17,714 bases of DNA from the NCBI GenBank assembly GCA_016195505.1, contig JACPZN010000280.1, positions 1-17,714 of the forward strand. Direction: 5' to 3'. The stretch comes from Nitrospirota bacterium. Its GTDB lineage: Bacteria > Nitrospirota > Nitrospiria > Nitrospirales > Nitrospiraceae. A model generated the notes under the pieces. That model was not told the DNA's origin and ran no database searches. It saw only the letters and a program-made list of their open reading frames with translations. Each line of letters starts with the position of its first letter. The stretch's first letter is position 1. Shown here piece by piece: positions 8,674 through 16,419 of the stretch. A program made the position numbers and the translations under genes.

Positions 8674-8744
8674 TATAAAGGCAAAATTCAAAATGACTGA
8701 TTCCACACTTTGCATTTTACATTCTTCATTTTTCATTCGGGCAT
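8674..8744. repeat. AT-rich heptamer-phased repeat between nuoL and nuoM
   Basis: Left units begin at 8674, 8681 and 8688 (GCAAAAT, TCAAAAT) and right units at 8709, 8716, 8723, 8730 and 8737 (TTTGCAT, TTTACAT and variants), each exactly seven bases apart. The two sides are rough reverse complements; AAAATG at 8690-8695 pairs with CATTTT at 8713-8718. The right side ends five bases before the nuoM ATG at 8749. The repeat is translatable, which creates an artificial upstream ATG at 8710. Confidence 0.8.
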
Positions 8745-8748
8745 TCCG

Positions 8749-10305
8749 ATGACCGCCTTTCCCTGGCTCAGCTTGTTGATCGTCCTCCCGCTGGCCGGAG
8801 CGGTCGCGGTTGTTTTTGTGAAGGAAACCACGGTCCGGCTCACCGCGCTCGGCATCACTGTCGCCAATCTACTGATCTCGCTCCCTCTCTGGTGGTTATT
8901 CGACGCGCCTTCTGGCCAGATGCAGTTCGTCGAGCAAGCAATCTGGATCGCTTCCCCACCGATCCGTTACAAACTCGGTTTAGATGGAATCAGTTTGCCG
9001 CTCGTGCTGATGACGACGGTGTTGATGCCCCTCTGCGTCTTGATCTCCTGGCAATCCGTCGAAACGAGAATCCGGAGTTTCATGGCCATGCTGTTGATTA
9101 TGGAAGGGGCCTTGATCGGTGTGTTTGTCGCCCTCGACTTCGTGCTGTTCTATGTGTTTTGGGAAGCCATGCTGATACCGATGTATCTCCTGATCGGAGT
9201 CTGGGGCGGACCGAATCGCCTCTATGCCGCGATTAAATTCTTCCTCTACACTCTGGCTGGCAGCGTGCTGCTGCTGGTTGCGATTCTGGTCCTCTATTTC
9301 CAAGGCGGCCATACATTCGACATTCTTCAGCTGAGCCAAGGCGCCTATTCGAATTCGCTGCAATTCTGGCTCTTCCTCGCGTTCTTTGCCGCGTTTGCCG
9401 TGAAGGTGCCGATGTTCCCGTTCCATACCTGGCTGCCCGATGCCCATGTGGAAGCGCCGACAGCCGGCAGCGTGATCCTCGCCAGCGTCTTGCTGAAGAT
9501 GGGGGCGTACGGGTTCGTGCGATTCAGCTTGCCGATGTTGCCGGATGCGTCGAAGGCCTTCACGCCGCTGATGGTGACCCTCTCGATTGTCGCGATCATC
9601 TATGGCGCCTATATGGCGTTGGCCCAGGCCGACCTGAAAAAGCTCATCGCCTATTCGAGCGTCAGCCATATGGGATTCGTCACGCTGGGGCTGTTTATGT
9701 TCAACATCCAAGGCATCGAAGGTGCCGTCATGCAGATGGTGAACCACGGCATTACAACCGGCGGCCTCTTCCTCTGCGTCGGAGTGATTTACGAACGCAC
9801 CCACAGCCGGCAGATTGCCGACAATGTCGGCCTTACAAAGCCGATGCCGCGTTATGCGGCGCTGTTGGTCATCTTCGCGCTGTCCTCACTGGGCTTACCC
9901 GGCACGAACAGCTTCGTGGGAGAGTTCATGGTGTTGGCCGGCACATTCCTCTGGAGCAAGATTGCCACGGCCCTGGCGTCCTTAGGGATTATCCTCGCTG
10001 CCGTGTACATACTCTGGATGGTCCAACGTGTCGCCTTCGGTGTCCCGTCGCCGGCCTATCTCCCGAAGCTCCGTGACGTGAGCCAGCGCGAGATGATCAC
10101 TCTGGTTCCGCTCGTGCTGTTGATCTTTTGGATCGGCCTGTTCCCTAATCCAATTTTGACCCGTATGCATGCGAGCGTCGAGAAAGTCATCGCGCGCTCG
10201 TTCCCATCGACCCCGGAGCCGGTGACGGCCCTGAGTCAGCTCAATGAGCTCACGCCGCCTGCGAAGGACGCAGCCTTAACAGCGGGGGAGGCACGACAGC
10301 CATGA
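8749..10305 (+). CDS. nuoM: NADH-quinone oxidoreductase subunit M (NuoM), antiporter-like
   Basis: NuoM is the middle proton-pumping subunit of the membrane arm. From the ATG at 8749 it has 518 residues, a normal length, starting with a hydrophobic helix (MTAFPWLSLLIVLPLAG). An in-frame ATG at 8710 would add 13 residues encoded by the AT-rich spacer repeat, so I reject it. Functional residues are in place: E139 in FYVFWEAMLIPMYLLIG, K219 in AVKVPMFPFHTWLPDAHVEAP and K250 in VLLKMGAYG, corresponding to E144, K234 and K265 of E. coli. The C-terminal tail is hydrophilic. The stop overlaps the nuoN start (ATGA at 10302-10305), implying translational coupling. Confidence 0.97.
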   Translation: MTAFPWLSLLIVLPLAGAVAVVFVKETTVRLTALGITVANLLISLPLWWLFDAPSGQMQFVEQAIWIASPPIRYKLGLDGISLPLVLMTTVLMPLCVLISWQSVETRIRSFMAMLLIMEGALIGVFVALDFVLFYVFWEAMLIPMYLLIGVWGGPNRLYAAIKFFLYTLAGSVLLLVAILVLYFQGGHTFDILQLSQGAYSNSLQFWLFLAFFAAFAVKVPMFPFHTWLPDAHVEAPTAGSVILASVLLKMGAYGFVRFSLPMLPDASKAFTPLMVTLSIVAIIYGAYMALAQADLKKLIAYSSVSHMGFVTLGLFMFNIQGIEGAVMQMVNHGITTGGLFLCVGVIYERTHSRQIADNVGLTKPMPRYAALLVIFALSSLGLPGTNSFVGEFMVLAGTFLWSKIATALASLGIILAAVYILWMVQRVAFGVPSPAYLPKLRDVSQREMITLVPLVLLIFWIGLFPNPILTRMHASVEKVIARSFPSTPEPVTALSQLNELTPPAKDAALTAGEARQP

Positions 10306-11318
10306 TCTTTTCCCCAGGTGATCTGTTCCTGATTTTGCCTGAGCTGCTGGTGATCACAGCTGCCTGCGTGGTGCTCGCGCTCGAACCAGTCCTGCATTCG
10401 TCTCAGAAAGATGGGCTAGTCTGGTTGAGTCTCGGCACATTGGCCATCTGCATGGGCCTGACGGCTTCGCAGATGAACCATGCTGCGTCAGGGTTCGGCG
10501 GACTCGTCGTCATCGACGCTTATGGGTGTTTTTGGAAACTCCTTCTTTACTTCGTTACCGGCCTCACCATCCTCTTGTCTTATTCGTACCTGAGAGAAGA
10601 GCGGCTGTACTTTGGTGAATACTACGGCTTCGTCCTGCTCGCACTCTCCGGCATGATGGTGATGGTGTCCGCGGCAGACTTACTGACGATCTATCTCGGC
10701 ACTGAATTGATGTCGCTCTCGCTCTACGTGATGGCAGGACTCAAACGATCGGAACCCCGCTCGCTGGAAGCCTCGGCAAAATACTTCGTTCTGGGCGCCT
10801 TCTCGTCCGGCATTCTCCTCTATGGCATTTCGCTCCTCTACGGTGCGACCGGAAGTACCAGGCTCCCGGCCATTGCCGTGGCGATTTCAGGACGAAGCCT
10901 GGACGATCCCCTGCTTTTGTTTGCCACCATCTTGCTGGCGGTCGGTTTCAGCTTCAAACTGGCCGTCGTGCCCTTCCACATGTGGACGCCTGACGTCTAT
11001 CAGGGCGCCCCAACCTCTGTGACGGCCTTCATGGCGGTAGCATCCAAGGCCGCGAGTTTCGGTGCCTTCCTCCGCGTCTTCGTCGAAGGGCTCGGCGGCC
11101 TGAAGACCAACTGGTCCGCAATCTTCTTGCTGCTATGTACCGCCACACTGGTGTTGGGCAATATCGTGGCCTTGGTACAGACCAACATCAAGCGGATGCT
11201 GGCCTACTCCAGCATCGCCCATGCCGGCTATGCCTTAATCGGTGTGGTAGCCGCCGGACGGGTGGAGGGATCAGCCGGCGGCACCAACGGTATCGCCAGT
11301 GTCCTGCTGTACTCATGA
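10302..11318 (+). CDS. nuoN: NuoN, N-terminal fragment of a disrupted subunit N gene
   Basis: NuoN is the third antiporter-like subunit of complex I. This 338-residue frame starts at an ATG overlapping the nuoM stop and preceded by GGGGGAGG. It holds the first part of the family: E135 in IYLGTELMSLSLYVMAG, the TM7 lysine in GFSFKLAVVPFHMWTPDVYQGAP, and a lysine in VASKAASFG. After NGIASVLLY it stops at TGA 11316-11318. The rest of NuoN resumes at once in another frame. In intact relatives, the segment SVLLY is separated from the LSLAGIPPT segment by roughly 40-45 residues; here they abut. The simplest reading is loss of 3n+1 bases at about 11312. This may be a real mutation or an assembly collapse; a complex without intact NuoN would be unexpected in an otherwise intact operon. 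Confidence 0.93.
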   Translation: MIFSPGDLFLILPELLVITAACVVLALEPVLHSSQKDGLVWLSLGTLAICMGLTASQMNHAASGFGGLVVIDAYGCFWKLLLYFVTGLTILLSYSYLREERLYFGEYYGFVLLALSGMMVMVSAADLLTIYLGTELMSLSLYVMAGLKRSEPRSLEASAKYFVLGAFSSGILLYGISLLYGATGSTRLPAIAVAISGRSLDDPLLLFATILLAVGFSFKLAVVPFHMWTPDVYQGAPTSVTAFMAVASKAASFGAFLRVFVEGLGGLKTNWSAIFLLLCTATLVLGNIVALVQTNIKRMLAYSSIAHAGYALIGVVAAGRVEGSAGGTNGIASVLLYS

Positions 11319-11650
11319 TGATTTTCATGGTGTCCCTCGCAGGCATTCCTCCGACGGCCGGGTTTATCGGAAAATTTTATGTCTTCATGTCCGCCGTGGA
11401 AGCCGGCATGACCTGGCTGGCCGTCGTCGCGCTCATCTTCGCCGCCGTTTCGGCCTACTACTATCTTCGTCTGGTGATGGTCATGTACATGCGCGAGCCA
11501 GGCGAGGCTACAGCAACCTCGCCTCGACTTGTCATGTCGCCGACTCTCTCGATCGTGCTGGCCTGTGCGGTAGCGGGAGTGGTGATCTTTGGGTTTTATC
11601 CTAATCCGCTCGTGAACCTCGCCACGCAGGCCGTACTGACCCTGAAATAA
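11315..11650 (+). CDS. nuoN: NuoN, C-terminal fragment in a shifted frame
   Basis: This frame continues the NuoN sequence lost at 11318. From an ATG at 11315, overlapping the previous stop as ATGA, it reads MMIFMVSLAGIPPTAGFIGK and on to the stop at 11650, 111 residues. The GIPPTAGFIGKFY segment carries the conserved lysine of the discontinuous helix near the NuoN C-terminus, and the remaining helices and FYPNPL motif are as expected for the family. The two pieces together give about 449 residues, shorter than the usual 480-500, which fits a missing internal segment. The ATGA overlap would in principle permit coupled translation as a split protein, but loss of a helix makes an error or pseudogene more likely. 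Confidence 0.85.
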   Translation: MMIFMVSLAGIPPTAGFIGKFYVFMSAVEAGMTWLAVVALIFAAVSAYYYLRLVMVMYMREPGEATATSPRLVMSPTLSIVLACAVAGVVIFGFYPNPLVNLATQAVLTLK

Positions 11651-11708
11651 GGACCCTAGGTGCTAGAAGCAGGTGCGCCTCGTTGCCGCTTATGCTACGC
11701 TTGCTCAC

Positions 11709-12569
11709 ATGGGAATCTTCATGGATATCTTTCGCTTCCTGCTTGATGTCTTCAAAGCATTCATACGACAGGGCTGCGCCAGCCTGGCTGCTTCTTTGGC
11801 GTTCTTCTCGCTGCTCTCGCTCTTTCCGCTCGTTTTCCTGCTTCTTTACGGAATCAGCTTTCTCGTCAGCCAGGATGTCATCGGCGAGCAGTTTCTGCTG
11901 AGCTTCCTGAAAGGGTTCCTACCCTCCTTGGGGGAACGGCTGGCTGAGGAACTCCATCGGATCAGCGCACTGGAAAGCGTGCGGTGGATCGTTTTCCTAT
12001 CGTTTTTCTGGTTCGGGGGGCTCGTCTTTTACGAACTCGATTACGCGCTGAACGTGGTGTTCGAGAGTACCAGGCGTCGCCATCCCCTAATCTCGACCGC
12101 CATCTCCGTCGCCTTGCTCGGATCCACTGGTCTCCTCCTGATCATCTCCTATGTCGCCACGCAGACAATCAACTTTCTAACCGGCTACGCACCCAGGCTC
12201 TGGGGCCTGGATCTCGTCGCCCTGGCCGCCCACGACTTTCAGCTGACCTATACCTTGCCACTCTGCCTCGCCTTCCTGACAGTCAGTTTCCTGTATCGCT
12301 ACGTCCCTCGACGGCGCCCGGAATGGCGGGAAGCTATGGCGGGAGCTATGACGTTCGGCGTGCTGTGGGTCGCGGCAAAATTATTATTCGTCACGTACAG
12401 CGGTTATGCCACGGTATACGTCAAGCTCTATGGATCGCTGCTGGAAGTCGTGCTCCTGCTTCTTTGGGTCTACTATTCAGCCGGCTTGCTGTTGTTGAGC
12501 GCTCTCATCGCTCACAAGCTCCAGCAACGTGCCCAAGTATCTGCTTCCACATTGACCGATACGGTCTAG
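11709..12569 (+). CDS. YihY/UPF0761 family inner-membrane protein
   Basis: A 286-residue polytopic protein with about six hydrophobic segments. The N-terminal part (FIRQGCASLAASLAFFSLLSLFPLVFLLLYG) matches the YihY/virulence factor BrkB family, whose members have this LAASLAYYxLLSLFPL-type helix. The C-terminal region RYVPRRRPEWREAMAGAMTFGVLWVAAKLLF followed by YSGYATVYVKLYGSLLEVVLLLLWVYYSA is also characteristic. E. coli YihY is not an RNase BN despite an old annotation, and the family's role is still unclear. I chose the ATG at 11709. An in-frame GTG at 11673 would add residues that do not look like the family, and ATG 11721 is also possible. It lies 58 bases after nuoN with no terminator seen, so it may be read through from the nuo operon. 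Confidence 0.9.
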   Translation: MGIFMDIFRFLLDVFKAFIRQGCASLAASLAFFSLLSLFPLVFLLLYGISFLVSQDVIGEQFLLSFLKGFLPSLGERLAEELHRISALESVRWIVFLSFFWFGGLVFYELDYALNVVFESTRRRHPLISTAISVALLGSTGLLLIISYVATQTINFLTGYAPRLWGLDLVALAAHDFQLTYTLPLCLAFLTVSFLYRYVPRRRPEWREAMAGAMTFGVLWVAAKLLFVTYSGYATVYVKLYGSLLEVVLLLLWVYYSAGLLLLSALIAHKLQQRAQVSASTLTDTV

Positions 12570-12692
12570 GCGATTCGTTTACACTGGCCTTCCTTTCCAT
12601 AATTTAGGGTCGATGCAACTTACGGCCTTTTTCTGGCGAGGTCACCCCTTCCTCGATACAATGGCAACCGGCAGGATTGGGGGTTAAACAAC

Positions 12693-14051
12693 ATGTTTGA
12701 AGAATACGGCAAAGAGCTCATGATGCTGGGGGGGACGATTGCAGGGTTCATCGCGGCCCTGCTCACCGTGATGGAGAAGCTCCTCGATATTCAGCACCGC
12801 ATCCATTCGAAAAAAGAAAAGAAGAATTCGTGCCAACCGGAACGCGCTGTCGCAGATGCCACGCCAAGCGTCGATTTCTTTTCCTCGAAACCCCTGCGCG
12901 GGTCTTCCTATCTTCTGCTGTACGAAACAAGCGTCATTGTGGCGGCCGGCGTCCTCCTCAACTACATCGGCCTCACCCTCAGCCGGCACCTTGAGAGCAT
13001 CCTCTTTCTGGACATGACGGGCACGGCCCTTGTGGCCATCCTGCTCGGTCCTTGGTGGGGCGCCATCGTCGCACTGCTCTCAAACTCCGTGGTGAATTGG
13101 CTGCTCTTCCCGGAAGCAGGAGCCGATGTGGTGATCTTCCCCTGGTCGCTGGTCAATATGGCCGGGGCTCTGTTCTGGGGGACGTTGGCCCGCCAACCGA
13201 GCTTTCAGAAATACGTGCGTACCAGCAAGAGTTCCGGCCTTGCCCACACCTGGTTCTTGCTGAGTTTCGGCGTGGCAGGAGCCGTCGTCATGAGCATCCC
13301 CGGCACCCTGGTCCAATCCGCGCTCAATGAACGTTCGATTTTCGCTCTGAACCCGGAAGTAGCGGAATCCCTCAGCATGCGGATTGAGCATTGGGAAGCG
13401 ACGGTTCAGGTGTACTTGGAATCCGCCCTCGGCCTTCAATGGAGCGAGAGTATCAGTTGGTACGTCGTCAACTGGTTCCAGAACTGTGTCCGCTATATTC
13501 CGGACAAGACGATGAGCGCCGCCATCGCGCTGGTCATCTTGAAATATGGGTACCCGCTGTTCGAACGAGAACTGATTCACGGCGGCCCGGAAGGGGAACG
13601 ACCCAACGACGAACGAATTCTTCCGCTCGTGTTGGGGCTGATCTATGCCCCATCCTACGCGGCCCTCATCAGCCATGAAGATTACGCAGGACCCTTGTAC
13701 TGGCCCCTGTGGTCGACGCCCTGGCTGTTCATTCTCTATGGATATTTCAGAATCCGTTATTGGGGACCGACGGACGATGCGCTCCACGAGGCGCGCCTCC
13801 AGCGCGCCGAGCGCTATGCGCGAGCCTTGAAGCCCATTGGGAAAGAGCCGTCCTATGAATTCTGCCGCCGGCTGACCTTCGCGACGCTCATTGCGAGTTT
13901 GCTCTTTGCGCTGTGCTTGCCCATTCTGCTGATGGACTTTTATCGTGTGACGTTCAAGTTCTTCTGTGTCGTCTATGGATTCCTCCTCGTTGTCCACCTC
14001 ATCCGCGTCGCTATCGCACAAAATATTTCCGTCGCGAGGGCGGACGGCTAA
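12693..14051 (+). CDS. Polytopic membrane protein of unknown function
   Basis: A 452-residue protein I cannot place in a named family. It starts with a short hydrophobic helix (about residues 8-26), then a lysine-rich cytoplasmic stretch (KKEKK). A block of about six membrane segments follows, from about residue 75 to 205, and two or three more lie near the C-terminus. The segment LDMTGTALVAILLGPWWGAI followed by VALLSNSVVNW resembles the helix pair seen in ECF-transporter S components and some membrane sensor domains. This is a weak similarity read by eye. No kinase, cyclase or ATPase domain follows. A soluble, acidic section lies between, at about residues 215-245. The upstream 123-base spacer has a promoter-like TACAAT at 12657-12662 without a good -35, and a weak GGATTGGGGG ahead of the ATG. 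It converges on the M50 protease gene. Confidence 0.85.
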   Translation: MFEEYGKELMMLGGTIAGFIAALLTVMEKLLDIQHRIHSKKEKKNSCQPERAVADATPSVDFFSSKPLRGSSYLLLYETSVIVAAGVLLNYIGLTLSRHLESILFLDMTGTALVAILLGPWWGAIVALLSNSVVNWLLFPEAGADVVIFPWSLVNMAGALFWGTLARQPSFQKYVRTSKSSGLAHTWFLLSFGVAGAVVMSIPGTLVQSALNERSIFALNPEVAESLSMRIEHWEATVQVYLESALGLQWSESISWYVVNWFQNCVRYIPDKTMSAAIALVILKYGYPLFERELIHGGPEGERPNDERILPLVLGLIYAPSYAALISHEDYAGPLYWPLWSTPWLFILYGYFRIRYWGPTDDALHEARLQRAERYARALKPIGKEPSYEFCRRLTFATLIASLLFALCLPILLMDFYRVTFKFFCVVYGFLLVVHLIRVAIAQNISVARADG

Positions 14052-14053
14052 AG

Positions 14054-14138
14054 TGTCAACCGTCAATGGTAAGCCCTCACCCCATCGGAGTAACACCCTT
14101 CACCTTCCACTGACGAATGCCGCTTGACAACTGACGCA
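14054..14138. repeat. Heptamer-phased inverted repeat between convergent genes
   Basis: Left units of seven bases start at 14054, 14061 and 14068 (TGTCAAC, CGTCAAT and a variant). Right units start at 14111, 14118, 14125 and 14132 (TGACGAA, TGACAAC and variants). The left side resembles that of the nuoK-nuoL repeat (TGTCAAC then GTCA and TGG shared at the same offsets). The sides are imperfect reverse complements. The element begins three bases after the stop of the 12693-14051 gene and covers the last 12 codons plus the stop of the M50 gene on the other strand. Confidence 0.75.
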
Positions 14139-15149
14139 CTCTAGCTTCTCGATGAACTCCAGTGGGCGCATCACCTGCCCGACCCGCCTCCAGGGCCAGA
14201 GTGTCGGCGGTACGGTCTGGATTTCAAACACCGTGACCAGCCCCACGAGTTGCGCATCTTCCAAGACTGGAAATCCCCCGTACCCGTGGGACTGGAAGTA
14301 CTGATTCACCGCCTCTTCCAATGTGCAATTCGATGGAATCGACGTGACTTTCCGCACCATCAAGTCCCGAACTGGGACGGTCGCGAGCGATTGCCGCAGT
14401 GCGGCTTGACGACGACTCGCCAGCGCTGCAGCAAAGAGAAACATGCCGATGAAGATCACCCATCCCCCGTTTGACACCGTAGAAGTCGGCAACGCGCCGT
14501 TCAAGGCTCCGAAGATCACCACCACACCCAGAAGCCCCAGCACCACGCCAAACCCGAGGCCAACCACTGCCGCTTGCTTCGTGGCTCGATAGAAATCCTT
14601 CCCCCAGGCCCACAGCCCTGCTCGCAAGACCCGCCCACCATCCAACGGGAACCCCGGAATCAAATTGAAGAGCCCAAGCTGCACGTTCACCATTCCCAGC
14701 AAGGCACCAAGGATAATCGGGCCTTGCAGCGCATGTTGCTGTTGAAGAGACTCGGCGAGTATGACGAATCCAAGACAGACCGCTCCAAGCGTGAAGCTGA
14801 CAGCGGGCCCGGCCACCGCGATGAGAAATTCCGCGCGCGGAGTGGGAGCTTCCTTCCGCATGTGGGCTACACCGCCGAAGATAAACAGCGTGATCTGGTC
14901 GATGGGGATGCGATAGCGCAGCGCCACATAGGAATGGCCGAGCTCGTGTAAAAGCACGGAGAGGAACAAGAGGACGGCGCCGATTCCGCCCATCGCCCAA
15001 TAGCGCTCAGGCGACAATCCCGGCAGACTCTCCGGTAAATATCCGGTCGACAGCGTCCACGTCACGAGAAGAAACACCAGAAACCACGACGCATGCACCC
15101 GAATGGGAATCCCCAGCGCGCGCCCGATTTCCCAGGATGGCACATGCAT
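14100..15149 (-). CDS. M50 family (site-2-protease-like) membrane metalloprotease with truncated CBS pair
   Basis: A 349-residue membrane zinc protease of the type related to SpoIVFB and site-2 proteases, which cut substrates within or near the membrane. The zinc motif HELGH is at residues 68-72 (ligands H68 and H72, catalytic E69). The third-ligand region is FNLIPGFPLDGGR with D170. About six membrane segments span residues 15-225. A CBS domain follows at roughly 270-325 (VRDLMVRKVTSIPSNCTLEEA). A second CBS domain starts at VGQVMRPLEFIEKLE and breaks off; the last 12 residues are encoded by a 7-base phased repeat. I start it at the ATG on 15149 (MHVPSWEIGRALGIPIRVH), the usual N-terminus; an upstream in-frame ATG at 15185 adds 12 unlikely residues. 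The gene is divergent from the polysaccharide deacetylase. CBS domains usually sense adenine nucleotides, so the truncation could affect regulation. Confidence 0.93.
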   Translation of the reverse strand: MHVPSWEIGRALGIPIRVHASWFLVFLLVTWTLSTGYLPESLPGLSPERYWAMGGIGAVLLFLSVLLHELGHSYVALRYRIPIDQITLFIFGGVAHMRKEAPTPRAEFLIAVAGPAVSFTLGAVCLGFVILAESLQQQHALQGPIILGALLGMVNVQLGLFNLIPGFPLDGGRVLRAGLWAWGKDFYRATKQAAVVGLGFGVVLGLLGVVVIFGALNGALPTSTVSNGGWVIFIGMFLFAAALASRRQAALRQSLATVPVRDLMVRKVTSIPSNCTLEEAVNQYFQSHGYGGFPVLEDAQLVGLVTVFEIQTVPPTLWPWRRVGQVMRPLEFIEKLECVSCQAAFVSGR

Positions 15150-15207
15150 AGTCACAACGTAACAGCCGAATACGTAAGGGGTCAATTCATCTTCGACCGG
15201 CTTCAGG

Positions 15208-15213
15208 TATACT
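15208..15213 (+). promoter_or_regulatory. Possible -10 box for a leaderless deacetylase transcript
   Basis: TATACT lies in the 71-base divergent spacer and ends seven bases before the ATG at 15221. With normal spacing, transcription would start at or next to the ATG, giving a leaderless mRNA; there is indeed no Shine-Dalgarno. No good -35 is visible at 16-18 bases upstream, so this is a weak call based on position and one hexamer. Confidence 0.3.
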
Positions 15214-15220
15214 AGTCACC

Positions 15221-15934
15221 ATGCTACGGCGATCGAATGCATGGCTGCTCAGCGCCCTGCTCATGGGAAGCCTGCCACACTCCCTGCCGACAGGGAGTGT
15301 GGCTCAAGTCATCACGTCCGGTCCACCGTCCTGCCCGGGCGTCGCCCTGACCTTTGACCTCTGCCCCGTCCGGAAGGGGTCAGGATACGATCAGGCCCTG
15401 ATGGACTACCTAATCGAACACCAGATCCCTTCCACCTTCTTCGTGTCCGGCAAATGGATGGCCAAACACGAGGGGGAAGTGGACCACCTACTCGGCGTAG
15501 GATTTTTCGAGATCGGGACCCATGGCGAGGTGCACGCCCATCTACCCATGCACAATGCCGACGAACAACGTACGGAGATTCTTGGCCCGGTCAAAGTTCT
15601 GCATGAGCACTATGCTCATGAAGCGACGTTGTTTCGCCCGCCGTACGGGGAATACAACGACGTGACTGTTGATGTGGTGAAGGCGCTCGGTCTCCGGTTC
15701 ATCCAATGGAACATCGAATCCGGCGATCCGGACCCCAGCCTTTCGACAGACCAGATTCTTGCGCGAGTCGCGAAACGCTCGAAGCCCGGCAGCATTATCG
15801 TGTTTCATGCCAACGGCAAGGGCAAGCAGACCCGTCAGGTGATCGAACGGCTCACGATCGAAGTCCTGCCCCATAAAGGACTCAGGCCCATGACAGTCAG
15901 TGAACTCTTGAACTGCAAACCGCCCGCCCCATGA
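15221..15934 (+). CDS. Secreted polysaccharide deacetylase (NodB/CE4-type)
   Basis: A 237-residue protein with an N-terminal signal peptide (basic MLRR, hydrophobic core to about residue 16, likely cleavage near residue 29). It should act outside the cytoplasmic membrane on an N- or O-acetylated glycan. NodB-fold motifs are visible: VALTFDLCP with D46 as the likely base, HGEVH (H101 and H105, metal ligands), RPPYGEYN at about 139-146, and IIVFHANG with H196. The second aspartate of the classical TFDD motif is L47 here. A subgroup with TFDxC instead of TFDD exists, so this is a known type of variation. A perfect 13-bp hairpin lies in the signal-peptide codons. The stop overlaps the next gene (ATGA at 15931-15934). 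Substrate cannot be told from sequence. Confidence 0.92.
   Translation: MLRRSNAWLLSALLMGSLPHSLPTGSVAQVITSGPPSCPGVALTFDLCPVRKGSGYDQALMDYLIEHQIPSTFFVSGKWMAKHEGEVDHLLGVGFFEIGTHGEVHAHLPMHNADEQRTEILGPVKVLHEHYAHEATLFRPPYGEYNDVTVDVVKALGLRFIQWNIESGDPDPSLSTDQILARVAKRSKPGSIIVFHANGKGKQTRQVIERLTIEVLPHKGLRPMTVSELLNCKPPAP
15274..15303 (+). promoter_or_regulatory. Perfect 13-bp hairpin inside the deacetylase signal-peptide codons
   Basis: GCCACACTCCCTG at 15274-15286 is the exact reverse complement of 15291-15303, with a four-base CCGA loop. It lies 53 bases after the start codon, covering residues 18-28. The GC-rich stem would be very stable in mRNA. No T-tract follows, so termination is unlikely. A role in slowing translation or in mRNA stability is only an inference; the sequence fact is certain. 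Confidence 0.6.
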
Positions 15935-16419
15935 CCGAACCCGTGATCAGGGATATGAATCCGGACGATCGCGAGGCAGTCGTCCGACTGCTGGGTGAGT
16001 CCGATCCCTGGAGGACACTCGGATACACAAAAGACGATTGGGATTGCATCTTTTGCCCGCTTCCCCAAGGGCGAGACAGCTACGTAGCTGAAGTTGAGGG
16101 CAAGGTCGCCGGCATTGCCATCGTTCGCGAGAAGTTCTTACTGGGCGACTATCTAGAGCTCTTGGGCATCGCACTCTGGGCGAGAGGCAAGGGGCTAGGG
16201 GGAACATTGCTGCGACATATCGAGCCAATAGTGTTTGGAAGAACCAAGAACCTCTTCGCCTGCGTGTCCGACTTCAACACACAGGCGCGGGCCTTTTATC
16301 AGAAGCACGGCTATCAGGAAATCGGCCCCATGCCGAACTTTCTGATCCCCGGCAGCGCGGAGCTGCTACTGCGCAAGACGGCAGGCCCGGCGAGGGGCAG
16401 GGCGCAAGTCCAAAGGTAA
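15931..16419 (+). CDS. GNAT family N-acetyltransferase
   Basis: A 162-residue protein with the GNAT fold. It starts with the usual IRDMNPDDREAVVRLL segment, has a central strand YVAEVEGKVAGIAIV, and the acetyl-CoA pyrophosphate-binding loop in ALWARGKGLGGTLL (R/QxxGxG/A type) at about residues 89-102. The C-terminal part FNTQARAFYQKHGYQEIG is typical motif B. The acceptor substrate is not predictable. The ATG overlaps the stop of the deacetylase by four bases, so the two are probably co-translated. The final three codons and the stop lie within the left arm of a phased inverted repeat, so the natural C-terminus may have been altered. Confidence 0.9.
   Translation: MTEPVIRDMNPDDREAVVRLLGESDPWRTLGYTKDDWDCIFCPLPQGRDSYVAEVEGKVAGIAIVREKFLLGDYLELLGIALWARGKGLGGTLLRHIEPIVFGRTKNLFACVSDFNTQARAFYQKHGYQEIGPMPNFLIPGSAELLLRKTAGPARGRAQVQR

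Noticed and set aside
8710..8748. Upstream in-frame ATG for nuoM
   Set aside because: The extra 13 residues come from the AT-rich heptamer repeat and are not NuoM-like; ATG 8749 gives the usual N-terminus.
11673..11708. GTG start for the YihY-like protein
   Set aside because: The added residues are not family-like, and the stretch around TATGCT/TACGCT could instead be promoter sequence; no clear -35 was found, so no promoter was called either.
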